From Bradyrhizobium guangxiense (GTDB lineage Bacteria; Pseudomonadota; Alphaproteobacteria; Rhizobiales; Xanthobacteraceae), in contig NZ_CP022219.1 in NCBI RefSeq assembly GCF_004114915.1, forward strand, positions 6,850,501 to 6,914,500: 64,000 nt of DNA, in the 5' to 3' direction. Both the position numbers and the translations under genes were made by a program. The notes below the pieces were generated by a model. That model saw nothing but the letters and a program-made list of their open reading frames with translations. It did no database searches and was not told the DNA's origin. This document shows positions 1-10,214 of the stretch, piece by piece (the first letter of the stretch is position 1; each line of letters opens with the position of its first letter).

Positions 1-526
1 CGTGTGACGTATCCACTACGAAATCGGCCCGCTTGCGCTTCTCGGCGTCGGGCGTCTGCTTGGCGATGATGGCATCGAGCTTGGCTTCGTCCATCGTCCC
101 GCGCGCCAGCACCCGCTCGCGCTGGAGTTCCGGCGAGGTCGAGACCACGACCACGGCGTCGACCCGCGTCTCGCCACCGGTCTCGAACAGCAGCGGAATG
201 TCCAGCACCACGACCGGCGCCTTGGCGGCCTCGGCCGCGGCGAAGAATTTTTGCCGGGACGCGCCGAGCATGGGATGAACGATCTGCTCGAGCTGCTTGA
301 TGGCGGCGGGATCGTGCACGACGCGCGCAGACAGCTTTGGCCGGTCCACCTTGCCGTCCACGGTGGTGCCGGGAAAGGCCGCTTCGATCGCCGGCGCAGC
401 TTCCCCCTCGTAGAGCTGATGCACGGCGGCATCCGCGTCGTAGACGGGCACGCCGGCCTCCGCGAACAGTTTCGCGGTGGTGGATTTTCCCATCCCGATC
501 GAGCCGGTCAGTCCCAGGATCCGCAT
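1..526 (-). CDS. coaE: Dephospho-CoA kinase (3' end cut by window)
   Basis: This gene encodes the last enzyme of coenzyme A synthesis, which phosphorylates dephospho-CoA on the ribose 3'-OH using ATP. The ATG lies at 524-526 and the protein opens with the P-loop [11 protein letters not shown] (residues 5-15), followed by the [10 protein letters not shown] segment typical of CoaE. About 175 residues are visible, ending in ADFVVDTSH, so only the C-terminal tail is missing. It starts 21 bp beyond the maf stop and is probably co-transcribed with ppsR and maf. In Caulobacter, as I recall, aroE sits between maf and coaE; here there is no room for it. Confidence 0.95.
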   Translation of the reverse strand, partial: MRILGLTGSIGMGKSTTAKLFAEAGVPVYDADAAVHQLYEGEAAPAIEAAFPGTTVDGKVDRPKLSARVVHDPAAIKQLEQIVHPMLGASRQKFFAAAEAAKAPVVVLDIPLLFETGGETRVDAVVVVSTSPELQRERVLARGTMDEAKLDAIIAKQTPDAEKRKRADFVVDTSH

Positions 527-547
527 CAGCGCGCAGCCATTTCTCAT

Positions 548-1156
548 CTACACCGCAACTAGCCGTTCACGGCGCAGGAACGCAAGCAGCGGCAGCAGCG
601 GCAGGCCGAGAACAGTGAAATGATCGCCCTCGATCCGCTCGAACAGATGGATGCCCAACCCCTCGAGCTGATAGGCGCCGACGCTGGTCGTGACGGCGTC
701 GCCGACAACATCCAGATAGGCTGAAAGCTCGCCCTCGGTCATCTCTCGCATGGTCATGCGGGCGATCGAGACGTCGTCGAAAATGATCTTGCCGTCATGC
801 GCAACCGCCACTGCCGAATTCAGCTCGTGGCTGTTGCCGGCGAGGTCGCGCAATTGCGCCAAGGCCTGCGGACGGCCTGCGGGCTTGTTGAAGAGCCGGT
901 CGCCAAGCGCCAGGGTCTGATCGGCGCCGATCACGTAGCTTGCGGGATGATTGACCGAGACCGCCTTGGCCTTTTCGCGCGCCAGCAGCGAAGCGATCTC
1001 GCGCGGGTTGGAAAGTTTCGAGGTGGCTTGAATACCGCGTTCGTCGATATCGGCTGTGATCGCCTTGAACTCCAGCCCGGCATTGGCCAGCAGCATCTTT
1101 CGCGCGCTGCTCTGCGAGGCCAGAATCAACGGAGATTTGCCGAGCCACAGACCCAT
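548..1156 (-). CDS. maf: Maf-like nucleotide pyrophosphatase
   Basis: Maf proteins are house-cleaning pyrophosphatases that hydrolyse non-canonical nucleoside triphosphates; some members influence septum formation. The 202-residue protein has the family signatures: SQSSARKMLL near residue 14, GADQ at 77-80 and GAYQLEGLG at 160-168. I chose the ATG at 1154-1156 because it gives the usual short lead to LILASQSSARK. A longer frame to 1264 would overlap ppsR by 100 bp and adds no recognisable residues. The gene begins 8 bp after the ppsR stop and ends 21 bp before coaE, so the three are probably one transcript. Confidence 0.93.
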   Translation of the reverse strand: MGLWLGKSPLILASQSSARKMLLANAGLEFKAITADIDERGIQATSKLSNPREIASLLAREKAKAVSVNHPASYVIGADQTLALGDRLFNKPAGRPQALAQLRDLAGNSHELNSAVAVAHDGKIIFDDVSIARMTMREMTEGELSAYLDVVGDAVTTSVGAYQLEGLGIHLFERIEGDHFTVLGLPLLPLLAFLRRERLVAV

Positions 1157-1164
1157 CGTGAAAA

Positions 1165-2010
1165 CTATTCGGAAGGCCGGTTGCGCTGACGATCGCTGTA
1201 CAGCTTCATGATCGCCGCCGCGGTCTCCTCGATGGAGCGACGCGTGACGTCCAGCAGCGGCCAATCATGCTTGGCACTCAGCTTGCGCGCGAACGCGACC
1301 TCCTCGGTGACGGACTGCTTGTCGGTATAGCTGTCGCTGCCGCTACCGGATTCGGCTCCCATGGAGAGCAGGCGATTCTGCCGGATCTGGATCAGGCGTT
1401 CCGGCGTCGCGTGCAGGCTGACGACCAGTGGCCGCGTCAGCGTCTCCAATTGCGAGGGCACCGCGATGCCGGGAACCAGCGGGACGTTGGCGGTACGGAT
1501 GCCGCGATTGGCGAGATAGATCGACGTCGGCGTCTTCGAGGTGCGGGACACGCCGACCAGCACGACATCGGCCTCGTCGAGACCTTCGACATGCTGGCCG
1601 TCGTCATGGATCATCGTGTAGTTCAGCGCGTCGATGCGCTTGAAATATTCCGCGTTGAGGACGTGCTGAGCGCCGACGCGGCCCGTGGTCGCAGCCCCGA
1701 GATAGGCTTCGAACAGCTGCATCACCGGGCCGATGATCGACAGGCTCGGAACATTGATCTCCTTGCACTTGTCCTCGAGCCTGGAGACCAGATCCTTCTC
1801 CAGCAGCGTGAACAGCACGATCCCCGGCGCCTCCTCGATCTCGTCGAGCACGCGATCGAGCTGCTTCTGGCTGCGCACCAGCGGATAGACATGCTCGACC
1901 GGCGTCACATTGGCGTACTGGGCTGCGACCGCGCGCGCCACGGTGATCAGCGTCTCGCCGGTGGAGTCGGAGACCAGGTGCAGATGGAAATAATTGTTCG
2001 AGGTCGGCAC
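1165..2010 (-). CDS. ppsR: PPDK/PEP-synthase regulatory protein (DUF299)
   Basis: This is a bifunctional serine/threonine kinase and pyrophosphorylase that switches pyruvate phosphate dikinase (or PEP synthase) off and on by reversible phosphorylation of a threonine, using ADP as phosphate donor. The 281-residue protein has the N-terminal [10 protein letters not shown] motif (12-21) and the P-loop-like GVSRTSKT (153-160) diagnostic of DUF299. Its ortholog flanks the replication origin in Caulobacter and Rickettsia, next to hemE. Here it is the first gene of the leftward ppsR-maf-coaE group, and its upstream gap (2011-2469) is the candidate origin. Confidence 0.95.
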   Translation of the reverse strand: MPTSNNYFHLHLVSDSTGETLITVARAVAAQYANVTPVEHVYPLVRSQKQLDRVLDEIEEAPGIVLFTLLEKDLVSRLEDKCKEINVPSLSIIGPVMQLFEAYLGAATTGRVGAQHVLNAEYFKRIDALNYTMIHDDGQHVEGLDEADVVLVGVSRTSKTPTSIYLANRGIRTANVPLVPGIAVPSQLETLTRPLVVSLHATPERLIQIRQNRLLSMGAESGSGSDSYTDKQSVTEEVAFARKLSAKHDWPLLDVTRRSIEETAAAIMKLYSDRQRNRPSE

Positions 2011-2034
2011 AAAAACTCTTTGAATTGAGCTGGG

Positions 2035-2292
2035 GTGGTTTGTGGATTTCTGTGGAGCTTAACCCCTCGGAAAGGGATGTGCGACACCAGGGGCGGGACA
2101 AGTGCCAATTTTCTTCACACCGCTGCCCGTCAGAACAAGTTCGTCGCCCCAGCGGGCCGGGAACTGGATTACGCGGACAACCCCTTTGATAAGCTGCCGA
2201 TAGAAAGGCGCAAGCCTTTGAAGCTGGCCGACTTATCGCAAAGCGCCAGAGCGATCAGGGATATGTTGATCGGTGTGAACAAGCGCGCGTGA
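2035..2292 (+). CDS. Small hypothetical ORF in origin gap (doubtful)
   Basis: An open frame of 85 codons starts at a GTG (2035), with an internal ATG at 2077. The C-terminal part, [23 protein letters not shown], is hydrophilic and charged. I recognise no family. No convincing ribosome binding site precedes either start, and third-position GC bias is much weaker than in neighbouring genes. It overlaps the DnaA-box-like sites. It may be a chance frame, or a remnant of whatever replaced hemE at this position. Confidence 0.22.
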   Translation: MVCGFLWSLTPRKGMCDTRGGTSANFLHTAARQNKFVAPAGRELDYADNPFDKLPIERRKPLKLADLSQSARAIRDMLIGVNKRA

Positions 2293-2347
2293 ACGCGCGG
2301 ATGGAATTGCGTGAGTCCAATCCACGGTCACATAGACTCAAACCTTA

Positions 2348-2362
2348 AGAATCTAAGATTCT
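2348..2362. repeat. Inverted repeat carrying two GANTC sites
   Basis: AGAATCT and AGATTCT form a perfect 7-bp inverted repeat around a single A. Each arm contains a GANTC site (GAATC at 2349, GATTC at 2357), the target of the CcrM methylase in alphaproteobacteria. The surrounding 30 bp are unusually A+T-rich for this genome. Confidence 0.7.
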
Positions 2363-2409
2363 AGATTTGAGGAAGGCACTCCGGACGGATATGTGTGCAG
2401 GGTAGGACC

Positions 2410-2424
2410 TTAACGGGTTCTTAC
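2410..2424. promoter_or_regulatory. Near-consensus CtrA-type box
   Basis: TTAA-CGGGTTC-TTAC matches the CtrA consensus TTAA-N7-TTAA at all but one position. It lies 46 bp upstream of the hemJ start and within the candidate origin, where CtrA boxes are known in Caulobacter. CtrA binding here is an inference. Confidence 0.4.
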
Positions 2425-2469
2425 TATCCCCAGCGTTCCCTGCGCTGGATAGAAATCCGGACCGCAAAT

Positions 2470-2904
2470 ATGTTCGAAGACGTCTATCTGTGGATCAAGG
2501 CGCTGCATGTCGTCGCCGTCATCTCCTGGATGGCGGGCATGCTCTATCTGCCGCGGCTGTTCGTCTATCATTCCGAGGCCGAGATCGGTTCGAAGCAGTC
2601 GGAAACGTTCAAGGTGATGGAGCGCCGGCTCCTCAAGGCCATCATCAACCCTGCCATGATCGTCACCTGGCTGGCCGGGCTCTATCTCGCATGGTCCGGC
2701 CATTGGTTCTCATTCGGCTGGCTGCACGTAAAACTGGCATTGGTCCTGGCGATGTCGGCGGTCCACGGCTTTTTTTCCCGCTGGCTGAAAGATTTCGCCG
2801 CCGACCGCCGCCCACGGAGCCAGAAATTCTATCGGATTATCAATGAGGTGCCGACCGTCCTGATGATTGTCATCGTCATCATGGTGATCGTGAAGCCGTT
2901 CTAG
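2470..2904 (+). CDS. hemJ: Protoporphyrinogen oxidase HemJ
   Basis: HemJ is the membrane protoporphyrinogen IX oxidase used by most alphaproteobacteria in haem synthesis. The 144-residue protein is mostly transmembrane. It begins [20 protein letters not shown], with the conserved early histidine H13, and has the LHVKLALVL segment (H86, K88) of the family. I chose the ATG at 2470; the longer frame from 2395 adds 25 non-conserved residues. It lies upstream of rho in the same direction, as in other alphaproteobacteria, but the usual hemE neighbour is not present. Confidence 0.93.
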   Translation: MFEDVYLWIKALHVVAVISWMAGMLYLPRLFVYHSEAEIGSKQSETFKVMERRLLKAIINPAMIVTWLAGLYLAWSGHWFSFGWLHVKLALVLAMSAVHGFFSRWLKDFAADRRPRSQKFYRIINEVPTVLMIVIVIMVIVKPF

Positions 2905-3152
2905 GCAAGGCGCCCGGCAAATCGCTCAGCGCTTCTTCTTGCGGAGCGGAGAGCGATTTTCTATATTGTCGACATCCCACCCAACGCAGGCGGATGTGGT
3001 TGTGTCTGAGCTTTCCAGAGGCCGGACACCGCATCAGGTTTGAAGCCTCACCGGCACTTAACCTTGCCAGACCTGCGGACCTTATCTTCTCACGTCCGCA
3101 TTTCAGAGCCTCCTCGCACCCCCTCCAAGCGTTACCCCACAGGACCACCCCA

Positions 3153-4418
3153 ATGCGGGAAATCAAACTTCAGGACCTCAAGTCGAAAACGCCGGCCGAG
3201 CTCGTCTCGTTCGCGGAAGAGCACGGGGTCGAGAACGCCAGCACGATGCGCAAGCAGGAGCTGCTGTTCGCCATCCTCAAGCAGCTTGCGCTCGCCGAGA
3301 CCGACATCGTCGGTGAGGGCGTCGTCGAGGTTCTCTCCGACGGCTTCGGCTTTCTCCGCTCGCCCGATGCGAATTACCTGCCGGGCCCCGACGACATCTA
3401 CGTTTCGCCATCGCAAATTCGCCGTTTCGGCCTGCGCACCGGCGACACCATCGAAGGCCATATCCGCAGCCCGAAAGAGGGCGAGCGCTATTTCGCGCTG
3501 CTGAAGGTCAACACGCTCAATTTCGAGGACCCGGAAAAGGCCAAGCACAAGGTTAATTTCGACAACCTCACGCCGCTGTTTCCGAATCAGCGTTTCCGCA
3601 TGGAAATCGACGATCCGACGCGAAAGGACCTGTCCGCGCGCGTGATCGACATCGTCGCGCCGATCGGCAAGGGCCAGCGCGCATTGATCGTGGCGCCGCC
3701 GCGTACGGGCAAGACCGTGCTGATGCAGAACATCGCGCACTCGATCACGCATAACCATCCCGAGTGCTATCTGATCGTGCTCTTGATCGACGAGCGCCCG
3801 GAAGAAGTTACGGACATGCAACGCTCGGTGAAGGGCGAGGTGGTGTCCTCGACCTTCGACGAACCTGCGGTGCGTCACGTCCAGGTCGCCGAGATGGTAA
3901 TCGAGAAGGCCAAGCGGCTTGTCGAGCATGGTCGCGACGTCGTCATCCTCTTGGATTCGATCACGCGCCTCGGCCGCGCCTACAACACCGTGGTGCCGTC
4001 ATCCGGCAAGGTGCTGACCGGCGGCGTCGACGCCAATGCGCTGCAGCGCCCGAAGCGCTTCTTCGGTGCCGCCCGCAATATCGAGGAGGGCGGCTCGCTG
4101 ACCATCATCGCCACGGCGCTGGTCGATACCGGCAGCCGCATGGACGAAGTCATCTTCGAAGAGTTCAAGGGTACCGGTAACTCGGAACTGATCCTGGACC
4201 GCAAGGTCTCGGACAAGCGCACCTTCCCGGCGATCGACATCTCGCGCTCCGGCACCCGCAAGGAGGAGCTCATCACCGATCCGCAGGTGCTCAAGAAGAT
4301 GTACGTTCTGCGCCGCATCCTCAACCCGATGGGCACCATGGACGCGATCGACTTCCTGCTCGACAAGCTGCGCTCGACCAAGAGCAATTCGGAGTTCTTT
4401 GACTCCATGAACACCTGA
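3153..4418 (+). CDS. rho: Transcription termination factor Rho
   Basis: Rho is a hexameric RNA-dependent ATPase and helicase that releases transcripts at factor-dependent terminators. The 421-residue protein shows an N-terminal helical domain, the RNA-binding cold-shock motif DGFGFLR (63-69), the Walker A segment APPRTGKT (181-188) and the Walker [10 protein letters not shown] region (211-219). The ATG at 3153 gives the family's standard start [18 protein letters not shown]; the upstream frame extension is non-conserved. It is preceded by hemJ and followed by its own strong intrinsic terminator. Confidence 0.98.
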   Translation: MREIKLQDLKSKTPAELVSFAEEHGVENASTMRKQELLFAILKQLALAETDIVGEGVVEVLSDGFGFLRSPDANYLPGPDDIYVSPSQIRRFGLRTGDTIEGHIRSPKEGERYFALLKVNTLNFEDPEKAKHKVNFDNLTPLFPNQRFRMEIDDPTRKDLSARVIDIVAPIGKGQRALIVAPPRTGKTVLMQNIAHSITHNHPECYLIVLLIDERPEEVTDMQRSVKGEVVSSTFDEPAVRHVQVAEMVIEKAKRLVEHGRDVVILLDSITRLGRAYNTVVPSSGKVLTGGVDANALQRPKRFFGAARNIEEGGSLTIIATALVDTGSRMDEVIFEEFKGTGNSELILDRKVSDKRTFPAIDISRSGTRKEELITDPQVLKKMYVLRRILNPMGTMDAIDFLLDKLRSTKSNSEFFDSMNT

Positions 4419-4442
4419 GTGCGTTGCAGCAAAGAACCAGAG

Positions 4443-4464
4443 GGGCGCCTTCTGGCGCCCTTTT
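4443..4464 (+). terminator. Intrinsic terminator of rho
   Basis: GGGCGCC and GGCGCCC (4443-4449 and 4454-4460) form a 7-bp GC stem with a TTCT loop, followed directly by TTTT. It lies 24 bp after the rho stop codon. Confidence 0.85.
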
Positions 4465-4618
4465 GTTGCGACTTTGCTGCGCGGAGGGTGCAACATGATT
4501 GGTGATTTGCCACGGAGCCCTGGCTTCCGTGTAATCAGTTGATATCTTGATATAATACTTGATATTTGCTGCAGCTGCCTGCTCGGGATGAGGCGGTTCC
4601 GCAGCAAAGCACGTCCAC

Positions 4619-4637
4619 TATATTGCACTGCAATATA
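4619..4637. repeat. Perfect 9-bp inverted repeat, 1-nt spacer
   Basis: TATATTGCA and TGCAATATA flank a single C. The dyad sits in the A+T-rich rho-mnmE gap, about 90 bp upstream of mnmE, surrounded by TTTGCTGC octamers. It looks like an operator, but no cognate regulator is evident. Confidence 0.6.
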
Positions 4638-4729
4638 GGCTTTGCTGCAAGATTTGCTGCAGCAATTTGCACCGCTGGCGGGGCCAAAACCGCCATTTGC
4701 GTTTTCGCTGGGAGCCGGACAAATAGGCC

Positions 4730-6085
4730 ATGCATCCGAGCGATCAGACCATCTTTGCGTTGTCGTCCGGCCGCGCGCCGAGCGCGATCGCGGTGGTGCG
4801 CGTTTCCGGCTCGCAGGCCGGTACGGTTCTGGCGACCCTCGCGGGCAAGCTGCCTCTGCCGCGGCAGGCAAGCCGGCGGCTGCTCCGCGACGGCGCAGGC
4901 CAGCCCATCGACGACGCAGTCGTGCTCTGGTTTCCCGGACCGGGCAGCGCAACGGGCGAGGACATCGCCGAATTTCACGTCCATGGCGGCCGCGCGGTGC
5001 TGACCGCGCTTTTTGCCGCGATTTCGATAATTCCGAATACACGAGCGGCCGAGCCCGGCGAGTTCACGCGGCGCTCGTTCGAGAACGGCAAGCTCGACCT
5101 TACCGAGGCCGAGGGCCTCGACGATCTCATTCACGCCGACACCGACCGCCAGCGCCGCCAGGCGCTGCGGCAGTTGCAGGGCTTGCTCGGCGACCGTGCG
5201 CGCGACTGGCGTGAGCGCATCATCGAGGCTTCGGCGCTGATCGAGGCCGGCATCGATTTTTCCGATGAAGGCGATGTGCCCGCGGAATTGATGGCGCCGG
5301 CCGTGAAGGCGATCAAGGCGCTGCATGATGAGATCACAGAAGTGCTTGCGGCACAGGGACATTCTGAACGCCTGCGCGATGGCCTGGTGGTTGCGATCGC
5401 GGGCGAGCCGAATGTCGGCAAATCGACGCTGATCAATCAGCTCGCGCGTCGCGAGGTTGCGATCGTCTCACCGCACGCCGGCACGACACGCGACGTGATC
5501 GAGGTGCAGCTCGATCTGGACGGCTATCCCGTCACGATCATTGATACCGCAGGCATCCGTGAGACCGAGGATCCCGTTGAGCAGGAGGGCGTGCGCCGCG
5601 CGCGGGCGCGGGCCGAGGACGCTGACTTGGTGTTGTGGTTGGTCGAGTCCAGGCAGGCCGTCGATCCGGGCACCATGCGCTCGCTTCGAAAGTCCAAAGG
5701 CGGCGATCGGTCGGAGGGGACGGTCTGGATCGTGCGCAACAAGATCGATCTCGATGGCGTCGGAAGAGCCCGGCCGGGTGGCGAGTTCGAGATATCGGCG
5801 GGTCGCGGCGACGGCATCCCCGAGCTGCTCGAGGCGGTGGTGAAGTTCGCTTCGGGGTTTTTCGGAACCACCGAGGGGGCCGTGGTGACCCGGGCGCGCC
5901 AGCGCAACTTGTTGAGCCGGGCCGCAGACAGCTTGCGCCGCAGCTTGGACCTTGTAGAAGACGGCGAGGAGCTCGCCGCCGAAGAGCTGCGTGCCGCCGC
6001 CTATGCCCTCGGTCGTCTGTTGGGCCGCGTGGACGTCGAGGACGTTCTTGGGGCCATCTTCCAGAAATTCTGCATCGGAAAGTAG
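4730..6085 (+). CDS. mnmE: tRNA modification GTPase MnmE
   Basis: MnmE works with MnmG to add the aminomethyl or carboxymethylaminomethyl group at wobble U34 of several tRNAs. The 451-residue protein has an N-terminal tetrahydrofolate-binding domain, then a G domain with G1 GEPNVGKS (225-232), G2 GTTRD (251-255), G3 DTAG (272-275) and G4 NKID (337-340). It ends in FCIGK, which includes the catalytic cysteine of the C-terminal helical domain. mnmG follows after a 447-bp gap holding parS sites. Confidence 0.97.
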   Translation: MHPSDQTIFALSSGRAPSAIAVVRVSGSQAGTVLATLAGKLPLPRQASRRLLRDGAGQPIDDAVVLWFPGPGSATGEDIAEFHVHGGRAVLTALFAAISIIPNTRAAEPGEFTRRSFENGKLDLTEAEGLDDLIHADTDRQRRQALRQLQGLLGDRARDWRERIIEASALIEAGIDFSDEGDVPAELMAPAVKAIKALHDEITEVLAAQGHSERLRDGLVVAIAGEPNVGKSTLINQLARREVAIVSPHAGTTRDVIEVQLDLDGYPVTIIDTAGIRETEDPVEQEGVRRARARAEDADLVLWLVESRQAVDPGTMRSLRKSKGGDRSEGTVWIVRNKIDLDGVGRARPGGEFEISAGRGDGIPELLEAVVKFASGFFGTTEGAVVTRARQRNLLSRAADSLRRSLDLVEDGEELAAEELRAAAYALGRLLGRVDVEDVLGAIFQKFCIGK

Positions 6086-6120
6086 CGCTAGTTCTTCATT
6101 CTAGAACTAGTGCTTGTTCC
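6086..6120 (+). terminator. Hairpin after mnmE
   Basis: CTAGTTCT (6088-6095) and AGAACTAG (6103-6110) pair perfectly, and the stem extends outward with G-U and C-G pairs. The loop is 7 nt. The downstream sequence TGCTTGTTCC is only weakly T-rich, so termination efficiency is uncertain. Confidence 0.5.
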
Positions 6121-6273
6121 ATTGCTTGTATTTCACGTGACGGGCGCGGCAGCGGAACTCGTTCCTTTGGCTTGAGACGCCCTCTGCAGCCCGATTAGCA
6201 CAAAATGCAATCCGTGACCGGAAGACGGCAACCTCCGCGTCTCGATGCTCCGGGCTTGGGGCCTTCTGCCTGA

Positions 6274-6289
6274 CGTTTCACGTGAAACA
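6274..6289. promoter_or_regulatory. parS site 1 (ParB binding)
   Basis: cGTTTCACGTGAAACA matches the bacterial parS consensus TGTTTCACGTGAAACA at 15 of 16 positions and has the full palindromic 14-bp core. It lies in the mnmE-mnmG gap. ParB, encoded at 10215-11102, is the expected ligand. Confidence 0.93.
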
Positions 6290-6370
6290 TAGGGTCTTGT
6301 ATGTGATGCCGCGGCACGCGTCTCCCGCTCAGCGGGCAGAGGCGGCTTCCTTGCCTGTCCATGGTGATTT

Positions 6371-6386
6371 TGTTTCACGTGAAACA
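6371..6386. promoter_or_regulatory. parS site 2 (perfect consensus)
   Basis: TGTTTCACGTGAAACA is an exact 16/16 match to the parS consensus. It lies 97 bp after site 1, in the same gap upstream of mnmG. Confidence 0.96.
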
Positions 6387-6405
6387 GCAGTCCATTCAAC
6401 GCCTC

Positions 6406-6432
6406 TTCTACTGTGCATGGGGTTGTTTTCGC
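6406..6432. repeat. 27-bp repeat, copy 1
   Basis: An exact 27-bp match to 46314-46340, both beginning TTCTACTGTGCATGGGG. This copy sits between parS sites 2 and 3. I have seen this sequence type recurrently in Bradyrhizobium intergenic regions, but I do not know its function. Confidence 0.75.
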
Positions 6433-6458
6433 GATTTTCTCCGCCGGCCACGCGCTTC

Positions 6459-6474
6459 CGTTTCACGTGAAACA
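6459..6474. promoter_or_regulatory. parS site 3
   Basis: cGTTTCACGTGAAACA is a 15/16 match, located 58 bp before the mnmG start codon. Sites 1 to 3 are spaced 97 and 88 bp apart. Confidence 0.93.
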
Positions 6475-6532
6475 CCTGCCACGCCCAGTTTTCCCCTTCC
6501 GGCTTTTCTGCCGCTGGGCTAGAAGTCCGCCC

Positions 6533-8413
<1,881 letters not shown>

Positions 8414-8414
8414 G

Positions 8415-8430
8415 CGTTTCACGTGAAACA
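8415..8430. promoter_or_regulatory. parS site 4, overlapping the rsmG start
   Basis: cGTTTCACGTGAAACA matches parS at 15 of 16 positions. The GTG in its CACGTG core (8423-8425) is the apparent rsmG start codon, so the site lies across the mnmG-rsmG junction. Confidence 0.92.
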
Positions 8431-9196
8431 ACGCGGACCGGGCGGGGACAGGCCGCGATCGCGACGGCCTGGAGCGGGTGAGGGCGCCGGTCGCCGATCC
8501 GATCCGACGCCGACCAAGCCGAAGACCGACAAGGCCAAAGCCAACGATCAGGCGTTGGATGCCGTCATTGCCGCCGACAAGATCGCGGCGCTCAAGCTGG
8601 CACCCGTTTCACATGAAACGGAAGCGCGGCTCGACCGCTACATCGCGCTGCTCAGGGAGTGGCAGGCCAAGACCAATCTGGTCGCGCCCTCGACCCTGCC
8701 GCACCTCTGGACCCGCCATATCGCCGACTCGCTCCAGCTGGTCGATCTCGCGCCGACCGCAAAACGCTGGGCCGATCTCGGCAGCGGCGGCGGCTTTCCC
8801 GGGGTCGTGCTCGCCTGCGCCATGGCCGGGACACCGGGCGCGAGCGTCCACCTCGTCGAACGAATCGCCAAGAAGGTCGCCTTTTTGCGCGAAGCGATCC
8901 GCGTCACCACATCTCCGGGAGTCGTACATCTCGCTGAGATCGGGGATAATGTGGATAGAATCACCGGCCCGGTCGATTGCGTCACCGCGCGTGCACTGGC
9001 TCCGCTACACCAACTTATCGGCTTTGCGGAGCCGCTGATGCGCCAGGGCGCAAAGGCGTTGTTTCTCAAGGGTCAAGATGTAGAGGCTGAATTGACCGAA
9101 GCCGCTAAATATTGGAATATTGCGCCTCAGCTCCACCAGAGCCGCACGGGTGACGGCTGGATCGTGGAGTTCAACGCCGCCGAGCGGCGCAGCTGA
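8423..9196 (+). CDS. rsmG: 16S rRNA m7G527 methyltransferase RsmG (GidB)
   Basis: RsmG methylates N7 of G527 in 16S rRNA using S-adenosylmethionine. The catalytic part is clear, with the SAM motif DLGSGGGFPG (118-127) and the downstream TARALAPLHQL segment. The open frame begins with GTG at 8423, inside parS site 4, and the first 50 or so residues are low-complexity Arg/Pro/Lys-rich. The 257-residue length is longer than usual (about 210), so translation may start later, for example at TTG 8558, though no ATG is in frame before the conserved core. Gene order mnmG-rsmG-parA-parB is conserved in bacteria. Confidence 0.93.
   Translation: MKQRGPGGDRPRSRRPGAGEGAGRRSDPTPTKPKTDKAKANDQALDAVIAADKIAALKLAPVSHETEARLDRYIALLREWQAKTNLVAPSTLPHLWTRHIADSLQLVDLAPTAKRWADLGSGGGFPGVVLACAMAGTPGASVHLVERIAKKVAFLREAIRVTTSPGVVHLAEIGDNVDRITGPVDCVTARALAPLHQLIGFAEPLMRQGAKALFLKGQDVEAELTEAAKYWNIAPQLHQSRTGDGWIVEFNAAERRS
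8605..8620. promoter_or_regulatory. Degenerate parS-like site inside rsmG
   Basis: cGTTTCACATGAAACg differs from the 14-bp palindromic core at one central base (CACATG for CACGTG). It encodes VSHET in RsmG. It may bind ParB weakly or be a decayed site. Confidence 0.45.
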
Positions 9197-9226
9197 GGCG
9201 TTCAGGGGTTGAGTGGGGAAATTTCG

Positions 9227-10093
9227 ATGACCGTGATCGACGAGCCGCAGCAAGACCAGACCGGCCAAGAGAAGGCTGAGGTCCCGCATGGCCATCCGCG
9301 CATCCTCGCGCTGGCGAATCAGAAGGGTGGTGTGGGAAAAACAACCACAGCGATCAATCTCGGCACGGCGCTCGCGGCCATCGGCGAGCGCGTCCTGATC
9401 GTCGATCTCGATCCCCAGGGCAACGCCTCGACCGGCCTCGGCATCGACCGCCGCAACCGCTCCTGCTCGACCTATGACGTGCTGGTCGGCGAAGCCGCCT
9501 TGCGTGAGGCGGTGGTGTCGACCGCGGTGCCGCGGCTGCACATCGCGCCCTCGACCATGGACCTCTCCGGCCTCGAGCTCGAGCTCGGCACCACGCCCGG
9601 CCGCGCCTTCAAGCTGCGCGACGCCATCGGCGCGCTCAACAACAACGTCTCGCCGGATGCCGACTACACCTATGTGCTGATCGACTGCCCGCCCTCGCTC
9701 AACCTGCTCACGGTGAACGCGATGGCCGCCTCCGATGCGATCCTGGTGCCGTTGCAGTGCGAGTTCTTCGCGCTCGAAGGTCTGTCGCAATTGCTGCAGA
9801 CGGTGGAGCAGGTGCGCTCGACGCTCAATCCGAACCTGTCGATCCACGGCATCGTGCTGACCATGTTCGACTCGCGCAACAACCTCTCGAACCAGGTCGT
9901 CGCCGACGTTCGGCAATTCATGGGCGAGAAGGTCTACAAGACCATGATCCCGCGCAACGTGCGCATCTCGGAGGCGCCGTCCTACGGCAAGCCGGTGCTG
10001 GTCTACGATCTCAAATGCGTCGGCAGCGAAGCGTATTTGCGGCTCGCTACCGAAGTGATCCAGCGCGAGCGCGAGTTGCGCACGACGCATTGA
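9227..10093 (+). CDS. parA: Chromosome partitioning ATPase ParA
   Basis: ParA is the Walker-type ATPase that moves ParB-parS complexes to segregate newly replicated origins. The 288-residue protein has the deviant Walker A KGGVGKTT (33-40), the A' motif with D60 and D62 (IVDLDPQGN) and Walker B LIDCPPSL with D153. It lacks an N-terminal helix-turn-helix, so it is the chromosomal type. I chose ATG 9227 (MTVIDEPQQ) over the TTG at 9209, although the TTG is also in frame. parB follows after 121 bp. Confidence 0.96.
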   Translation: MTVIDEPQQDQTGQEKAEVPHGHPRILALANQKGGVGKTTTAINLGTALAAIGERVLIVDLDPQGNASTGLGIDRRNRSCSTYDVLVGEAALREAVVSTAVPRLHIAPSTMDLSGLELELGTTPGRAFKLRDAIGALNNNVSPDADYTYVLIDCPPSLNLLTVNAMAASDAILVPLQCEFFALEGLSQLLQTVEQVRSTLNPNLSIHGIVLTMFDSRNNLSNQVVADVRQFMGEKVYKTMIPRNVRISEAPSYGKPVLVYDLKCVGSEAYLRLATEVIQRERELRTTH

Positions 10094-10095
10094 AT

Positions 10096-10167
10096 CCGGA
10101 ATCCCGAGATTTGAAATTGAACAACGTCGAGATCCCGGGTTCGCGCTTCGCGCGCCCCGGAAGGACG
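10096..10167. repeat. Partial GTCATTCCGGGG-family repeat
   Basis: The parA-parB gap contains a partial copy of the palindromic family found at 12445, 34715 and 53496. Shared blocks include GAGATCCCGGGTTCGCG and GCGCCCCGGAA. The outer arms are eroded. Confidence 0.5.
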
Positions 10168-10214
10168 AAAACAGAGTAGCAGGAGCGTTCGAGTTGAATC
10201 CAAGGGAGCTGGCG

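Larger units (their letters stand above)
2011..2469. other. Candidate chromosomal replication origin (oriC)
   Basis: This 459-bp gap separates the divergent ppsR and hemJ genes. Visible elements are four GANTC methylation sites within 50 bp (2313 GAGTC, 2335 GACTC, 2349 GAATC, 2357 GATTC) and a 7-bp inverted repeat AGAATCT-A-AGATTCT at 2348-2362 inside an A+T-rich stretch. There are DnaA-box-like 9-mers at 2111-2119 (TTCTTCACA, + strand) and 2274-2282 (TTGTTCACA, - strand), and two TGTGGA hexamers exactly 10 bp apart at 2041 and 2051. A near-CtrA box TTAA-N7-TTAC lies at 2410-2424. Alphaproteobacterial origins characterised in Caulobacter and Rickettsia lie beside the ppsR ortholog. Origin function is inferred, not shown. 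Confidence 0.5.
4419..4729. other. Repeat-rich gap between rho and mnmE
   Basis: This 311-bp gap has the rho terminator at its left end. It then carries six copies of the octamer TTTGCTGC or its complement (4426, 4473, 4565, 4601, 4641, 4653), three TTGATAT heptamers (4539, 4547, 4559), a 9-bp inverted repeat at 4619-4637 and the 12-bp palindrome TTGCTGCAGCAA at 4654-4665. I recognise no known element. A perfect TATAAT occurs at 4551-4556, but no -35 box stands at a suitable distance. Confidence 0.6.

Noticed and set aside
4551..4556. Perfect TATAAT in the rho-mnmE gap as an mnmE promoter
   Set aside because: No -35 box stands at 16-18 bp; the sequence is part of the TTGATAT repeat patch.
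6129..6144. TTTCACGTGA at 6131-6140 as a fifth parS
   Set aside because: Only about 11 of 16 positions match and the right arm is lost; noted as a possible remnant only.
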